A DNA stretch of 64,000 nucleotides from positions 3,323,501 through 3,387,500 of the forward strand of contig NZ_CP165727.1 of the NCBI RefSeq assembly GCF_041200175.1, given 5' to 3'. The notes below the pieces were generated by a model. The model was not told the origin of the DNA, searched no databases, and saw only the letters and a program-made list of their open reading frames with translations. Both the position numbers and the translations under genes were made by a program. How positions within the stretch are numbered: the first letter of the stretch is position 1; each line of letters starts with the position of its first letter. This DNA comes from Streptomyces sp. R33. Lineage in GTDB: Bacteria > Actinomycetota > Actinomycetes > Streptomycetales > Streptomycetaceae. Shown here piece after piece: positions 60,416-64,000 of the stretch.

Positions 60416-61594
60416 CTAGTAGACCGGCTTCTCGGGCTCGATCTGGTGGACCCAGCCGATCACACCGCCGCCGACGTGTACCGCGTCCGCGAAGCCCGCG
60501 GACTTCAGGACCGCGAGGACTTCCGCACTGCGGACACCCGTCTTGCAGTGCAAGACGATGCGCTTGTCCTGCGGGAGGTCCTGGAGGGCGGTGCCCATCA
60601 GGAACTCGCCCTTGGGGATCAGCTTCGCGCCGGGGATCGAGACGATCTCGTACTCGTTGATCTCGCGGACGTCGATGATCTCGATCGGCTCGTCGTTGTC
60701 GATCCACTCCTTGAGCTGCTTCGGAGTGATCGTGGAGCCGAGCGCCGCCTCCTGCGCCTCCTCCGACACGACGCCGCAGAAGGCCTCGTAGTCGATGAGC
60801 TCGGTGACCGTCGCGTTCGGGCCGCACACCGCGCAGTCGGGGTCCTTGCGGACCTTGACCTGGCGGTACTGCATCTCCAGGGCGTCGTAGATCATCAGGC
60901 GGCCGACCAGCGGCTCGCCGACGCCGGTGAGGACCTTGATGGCCTCCGTCACCTGGATGGACCCGATGGACGCGCAGAGCACGCCCAGCACCCCGCCCTC
61001 GGCGCAGCTCGGGACCATGCCCGGCGGCGGCGGCTCCGGGTACAGGCAGCGGTAGCACGGCCCGTGCTCGGACCAGAAGACCGAGGCCTGGCCGTCGAAG
61101 CGGTAGATCGAGCCCCACACGTACGGCTTGTTCAGCAGTACGCACGCGTCGTTGACGAGGTAGCGCGTGGCGAAGTTGTCCGTGCCGTCGACGATGAGGT
61201 CGTACTGGCTGAAGATCTCCATCACGTTCTCGGCCTCGAGCCGCTCTTCGTGAAGGACCACGTTCACGTACGGGTTGATGCCCAGCACGCTGTCACGGGC
61301 GGACTCGGCCTTGGACCGGCCGATGTCCGACTGGCTGTGGATGATCTGGCGCTGCAGGTTCGACTCGTCGACCTCGTCGAACTCCACGATGCCCAGCGTG
61401 CCCACACCGGCCGCGGCCAGGTACATGAGGGCGGGGGAACCGAGGCCGCCCGCACCCACGGCCAGCACCTTGGCGTTCTTCAGGCGCTTCTGGCCGTCCA
61501 TCCCGACGTCGGGGATGATCAGGTGACGCGAGTACCGGCGGACCTCGTCAACGGTGAGCTCAGCAGCTGGCTCGACCAGGGGTGGCAGCGACAC
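60416..61594 (-). CDS. moeZ: Adenylyltransferase/sulfurtransferase MoeZ
   Basis: 392 aa. N-terminal E1-like domain (GAGGLGSP nucleotide loop, DGTDNF, zinc pairs CYRC and CAVC) and a C-terminal rhodanese domain with persulfide Cys in HCKTGVRS. It activates the C-terminus of sulfur-carrier proteins and loads sulfur for molybdopterin, thiamine or secondary-metabolite thio-groups. GTG 61594 has GGAG at 5 nt. A perfect SigR promoter sits upstream (61654-61679), so sulfur transfer is linked to thiol stress. moaE elsewhere in the window is a logical partner through MoaD. Confidence 0.95.
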   Translation of the reverse strand: MSLPPLVEPAAELTVDEVRRYSRHLIIPDVGMDGQKRLKNAKVLAVGAGGLGSPALMYLAAAGVGTLGIVEFDEVDESNLQRQIIHSQSDIGRSKAESARDSVLGINPYVNVVLHEERLEAENVMEIFSQYDLIVDGTDNFATRYLVNDACVLLNKPYVWGSIYRFDGQASVFWSEHGPCYRCLYPEPPPPGMVPSCAEGGVLGVLCASIGSIQVTEAIKVLTGVGEPLVGRLMIYDALEMQYRQVKVRKDPDCAVCGPNATVTELIDYEAFCGVVSEEAQEAALGSTITPKQLKEWIDNDEPIEIIDVREINEYEIVSIPGAKLIPKGEFLMGTALQDLPQDKRIVLHCKTGVRSAEVLAVLKSAGFADAVHVGGGVIGWVHQIEPEKPVY

Positions 61595-61653
61595 GGGGAC
61601 TCCAGGGTCATCCCCGCGGACGCGGGGAGCATTTGTAGGTTGTTCTATCCCGT

Positions 61654-61679
61654 AACACTGCCACGGCCCCTTTCATTCC
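61654..61679 (-). promoter_or_regulatory. SigR-dependent promoter of moeZ
   Basis: On the minus strand GGAAT (61679-61675), an 18-bp spacer and GTT (61656-61654) match the SigR consensus exactly. The -35 overlaps the stop codon of the upstream spherulin-like gene. moeZ/moeB is, from memory, a known SigR target in S. coelicolor. Confidence 0.9.
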
Positions 61680-62422
61680 GAGACACCCGTCCCGATCCGC
61701 GAGACGATTTCGTCCCAGTACGCGGGCATCGAGGCCCACGGATCGCGCCCGGCGGCGCCTCCCCGGTCCGTGAACCAGATCGTGCCGGCGCCCTGCCAGC
61801 GGGCGATCCGGACGGCCTCCTCCAGGTGCGTCCGCGGCACCCCGTGGACCAGGTGGCAGAAGCGCTCGGGCGGGTACTCGGCGGTCCACTCCGCCACCTG
61901 CGACCAGCGGTAGTCCGACCAGGCCCCGGAGAAGGTGACCAGTTGGTCGGCCGCCTCCGCGTAGCCCTCGTACGGGTGCGTGCCGTGTCCCAGCACGATG
62001 CGGAGGCCGTCGCCGAGCCCGCGCAGGGTGTCGGCGACCCGGCGCACCTCGGCCAGTTCGGCCTCGTCCGCCGGGGCGTCGGCCAGGTAGAAGCCGCCCA
62101 CCCGGTACCAGTCGAGGAAGCGGTGGGCGTCGGAGACCAGCTCGCCGAACGACCGCGCCCCGTCCCGCATCGCGAGATGACCGAGCATGGTGCCGCCGGC
62201 CTCCCGGAGCTTGGCCGCAGCCTCCGTGCAGTGCGGGTCGGGCCGGCCGCCCGGCCCGTCCGTGACGTTGAGCACCGTCCAGTGCAGCGGGGTCCCGGGC
62301 CGGGTCAGCTCGGCCCATTCGACCGGGGCGAGCAGCGGGTGGGCGTAGCCGGGGACGCCGAGGCCGAGGCGGCCCGCCTCGGTCGCGGCGGCCGCCGTGG
62401 CTGCCGTCGTCAGATGCGGCAC
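61673..62422 (-). CDS. Spherulation-specific family 4-like protein
   Basis: 249 aa. A TIM-barrel-like sequence of the spherulin-4 (DUF4091-adjacent, glycoside-hydrolase-like) family: LGVPGYAHPLL at the start, WTVLNVTDGPGG, MLGHLAMRDGARS and YRVGGFYLADAPADEAEL with acidic residues at strand ends. A role in polysaccharide turnover is plausible, but no signal peptide is visible. Its first 13 nt overlap the end of the epimerase gene, so the two are co-transcribed and probably share a pathway. Confidence 0.83.
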   Translation of the reverse strand: MPHLTTAATAAAATEAGRLGLGVPGYAHPLLAPVEWAELTRPGTPLHWTVLNVTDGPGGRPDPHCTEAAAKLREAGGTMLGHLAMRDGARSFGELVSDAHRFLDWYRVGGFYLADAPADEAELAEVRRVADTLRGLGDGLRIVLGHGTHPYEGYAEAADQLVTFSGAWSDYRWSQVAEWTAEYPPERFCHLVHGVPRTHLEEAVRIARWQGAGTIWFTDRGGAAGRDPWASMPAYWDEIVSRIGTGVSE

Positions 62423-63480
62423 GCCGCCTCCATCCAGATGTCCGCGAGGGACTCCTCCAGGTTGATCCGGGGCCGCCAGCCGAGCCGGTCCCGGGCCGTG
62501 CGCACGTCGGCCTGCTGCCAGGCGCCGCAGCCGTCGGGGTACGGGTACGCGGGCGCCGCGCCGCCGGCGGCGAGCTGTTCGGCCGTCGCCTCGGAGCGCG
62601 GGGCGCCGATGGCGGCGAGCCCGGGCGAGCGGCCCTGGGGCCCGAGCCCGTGGCCGTGGCCGGCGCCGTGCCCGGCCGCGTGACCGGGTCCGTGGCCGTG
62701 TCCCTGCCCGTGCTGCCCCTGCTGCGGTACGTCGAGCTCGTGCAGGGCGCCTCCGTACCCGGCGACCCGGGCCAGTACCGCCGCCGCGTCGCGCAGCCGG
62801 ACCGCGCGCCCGGTGCCGATGTTGACGACGCCCTGGGCGGCGGAGAGCGAGGCGGCGTGCACGGCCCGCGCCACGTCCCGTACGTCCACGAAGTCGCGCT
62901 GGACCCCGAGCCCGCTGAGCTTGAGCTCGCCGTCCCCGTTCTGCATCGCGCGCCGCATGGCCTCGGCGAGCCGGCCGAGCGGGGATCCGGCGGGGGTGCC
63001 GGGTCCGACGGGCGAGAAGATCCGCAGGACGACCGCGTCCAGCCCCGAGCCGAGCACCAGCTCGGTGGCGGCGAGCTTGCTCACGCCGTACGGTCCGCCC
63101 GGTCTCGGCACGGCGTCCTCGGCCGTGGACGAGCCGGGCTGGCTGGGACCGTACTCGGCAGCGCAGCCGAGTTGGACGAGGCGGGCCCCGCAGCCGCTGC
63201 GGCGCAGGGATTCGCAGATGGTGGCCACGGCGACGGTGTTGTGCCGGGTCAGCTCCCGGGCCCCGCCGCGGGTGGCGCCGGCGCAGTTGATGACCACGCC
63301 CGGATGGACGGCGTCGAGGAACCGGGTGAGGGCGCCGGGGCTGCCGGTGGCGAGGTCGAAGCGGACGTCCGCGTCGTCGCCGCGGCCGAGGGCGGTGAGC
63401 TGGACGGCGGGGTCGGCGAGCAGCCGGTCGGCGACGTAGCGGCCGAGGTATCCGTTGGCTCCGATCAGCAGCACCCTCAT
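62410..63480 (-). CDS. NAD-dependent epimerase/dehydratase with His/Gly-rich insert
   Basis: 356 aa extended SDR. Rossmann GANGYLG (8-14), active-site Tyr-x3-Lys in PYGVSKLAATE (about 130-140) and VQRDFVDVRDVARAV are typical of sugar-nucleotide epimerases or dehydratases. A low-complexity insert (about 255-275) contains alternating Gly-His (GHGHGPGHAAGHGAGHGHG) and may bind metal or simply be a flexible loop. It forms a unit with the spherulin-4-like gene downstream, suggesting cell-surface sugar metabolism. Confidence 0.9.
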   Translation of the reverse strand: MRVLLIGANGYLGRYVADRLLADPAVQLTALGRGDDADVRFDLATGSPGALTRFLDAVHPGVVINCAGATRGGARELTRHNTVAVATICESLRRSGCGARLVQLGCAAEYGPSQPGSSTAEDAVPRPGGPYGVSKLAATELVLGSGLDAVVLRIFSPVGPGTPAGSPLGRLAEAMRRAMQNGDGELKLSGLGVQRDFVDVRDVARAVHAASLSAAQGVVNIGTGRAVRLRDAAAVLARVAGYGGALHELDVPQQGQHGQGHGHGPGHAAGHGAGHGHGLGPQGRSPGLAAIGAPRSEATAEQLAAGGAAPAYPYPDGCGAWQQADVRTARDRLGWRPRINLEESLADIWMEAACRI

Positions 63481-63603
63481 CGCGCGGCCCCTCGGTTGGT
63501 TGGCTGGCCGGTCATCCTGTGTCTCCTTGGTCGATGGGCAGGGGGTCGGGGGTAGGGGTGGGTACGGCTCCGGGGAGCGGCGGCGGTAAGGGGACGCTCC
63601 GGC

Positions 63604-64000
63604 TCAGGGCCGGGCGTGCGCGGATGCGCGGGACAGCACGAGGACGGCGTGTACGAGGAGCCCCGCCGCGGCGGCGATCACCGCCGGCGGGGTCGGGACC
63701 AGGGCGAGGGCCAGGGCTGCGGCGAGGGGCCCGCGCGGGGCGCCGTGTACGAGCAGCAGCCGGGTCAGGAAGAGCAGTACGGCGAGCGGTACGGCCACGC
63801 CCGGCGGGGTCCCGGCGAGCGCGGCCGCCCCCGCGGCGGTCGCGGCGAAGGCCAGGGCGGCCGCGACCAGCAGCGGCCGGGCCCGGTCGGCGAAGTCCTC
63901 CAGGGCTCGGCTGCCGGCGAGCCGGCTGCGGGCGCGGGCGGCGTACACGGCGCCGACCAGGTGGCCGGGGGCCGCGGCCAGTGCGAGGCCGGCTCCGAGG
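63604..64000 (-). CDS. Polytopic membrane protein, C-terminal part (truncated by window edge)
   Basis: The frame runs off the right end of the window, so only the last 131 codons are visible. They contain four hydrophobic segments (for example LLVAAALAFAATAAGAAALAG and VAVPLAVLLFLTRLLLV) and a cytoplasmic ARARSRLAGSRALEDFADRAR loop. It may belong to the DUF5941 group of actinobacterial sugar-nucleotide/phosphatidyltransferase-related proteins, but the diagnostic part is outside the window. The 123 nt before the epimerase gene contain no other gene. Confidence 0.6.
   Translation of the reverse strand, partial: LGAGLALAAAPGHLVGAVYAARARSRLAGSRALEDFADRARPLLVAAALAFAATAAGAAALAGTPPGVAVPLAVLLFLTRLLLVHGAPRGPLAAALALALVPTPPAVIAAAAGLLVHAVLVLSRASAHARP

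Overview
The window is a high-GC actinobacterial chromosome segment and almost certainly comes from Streptomyces. Evidence: GC-biased third positions, frequent GTG starts, a SigR/RsrA mycothiol-linked redox switch, a mycoredoxin, a WblC/WhiB7 factor with an AT-hook, AdnAB instead of RecBCD, and an nrdABS operon behind a B12 riboswitch. I see no insertion sequence, integrase, attachment site, CRISPR array or biosynthetic cluster. From memory, the gene order resembles the core region running from nrdABS through sigR and wblC to moeZ in other streptomycetes.

Layout. 1-6.2 kb: nrdA-nrdB-nrdS (class Ia ribonucleotide reductase) behind paired NrdR-like boxes and a cobalamin riboswitch, then small genes and a GlxA-type regulator. 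6.2-11 kb (minus): def, a TPR gene and two membrane HD/HD-GYP genes. 11-12.3 kb (minus): sigR-rsrA with an autoregulatory SigR promoter and a second, upstream start for a long SigR. 12.3-19.6 kb: hydrolase, SRAP repair protein, M50 protease, aroA-rsgA, an SMR exporter convergent with a TetR gene, hisN and a CBS-domain protein. 19.6-24.1 kb: catalase divergent from its Fur-family regulator, then a Sel1-repeat gene flanked by two identical initiator tRNA genes. 24.1-33.3 kb: UPF0182, PPA1309, PDZ-Lon protease, moaE, SDR, DUF2342 and Nudix genes. 33.3-36.5 kb: a three-gene AIM24 operon headed by a TerD-AIM24 fusion. 36.6-41.7 kb: YgjP-like peptidase, orphan ThiF-like protein, ABC1 kinase, zinc-ribbon protein, then wblC with a long regulated leader. 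41.7-54.7 kb: uvrD2, mycoredoxin, nudC, M20 dipeptidase, adnAB and an alkyltransferase-like gene. 54.8-64 kb: a membrane-pseudokinase fusion, an unknown gene, a secreted peptidase, moeZ, a spherulin-4-like gene, an epimerase and a truncated membrane protein.

The strongest theme is redox and antibiotic stress. Exact GGAAT-N18-GTT SigR promoters lie before sigR itself, the mycoredoxin gene and moeZ; catalase/CatR and wblC add peroxide and ribosome-stress responses. DNA maintenance is also dense (nrdABS, SRAP, UvrD2, AdnAB, alkyltransferase-like protein). The least explained pieces are the TerD/AIM24 operon, the orphan ThiF-like protein, the small gene coupled to wblC and the lower-GC unknown gene near 58 kb.
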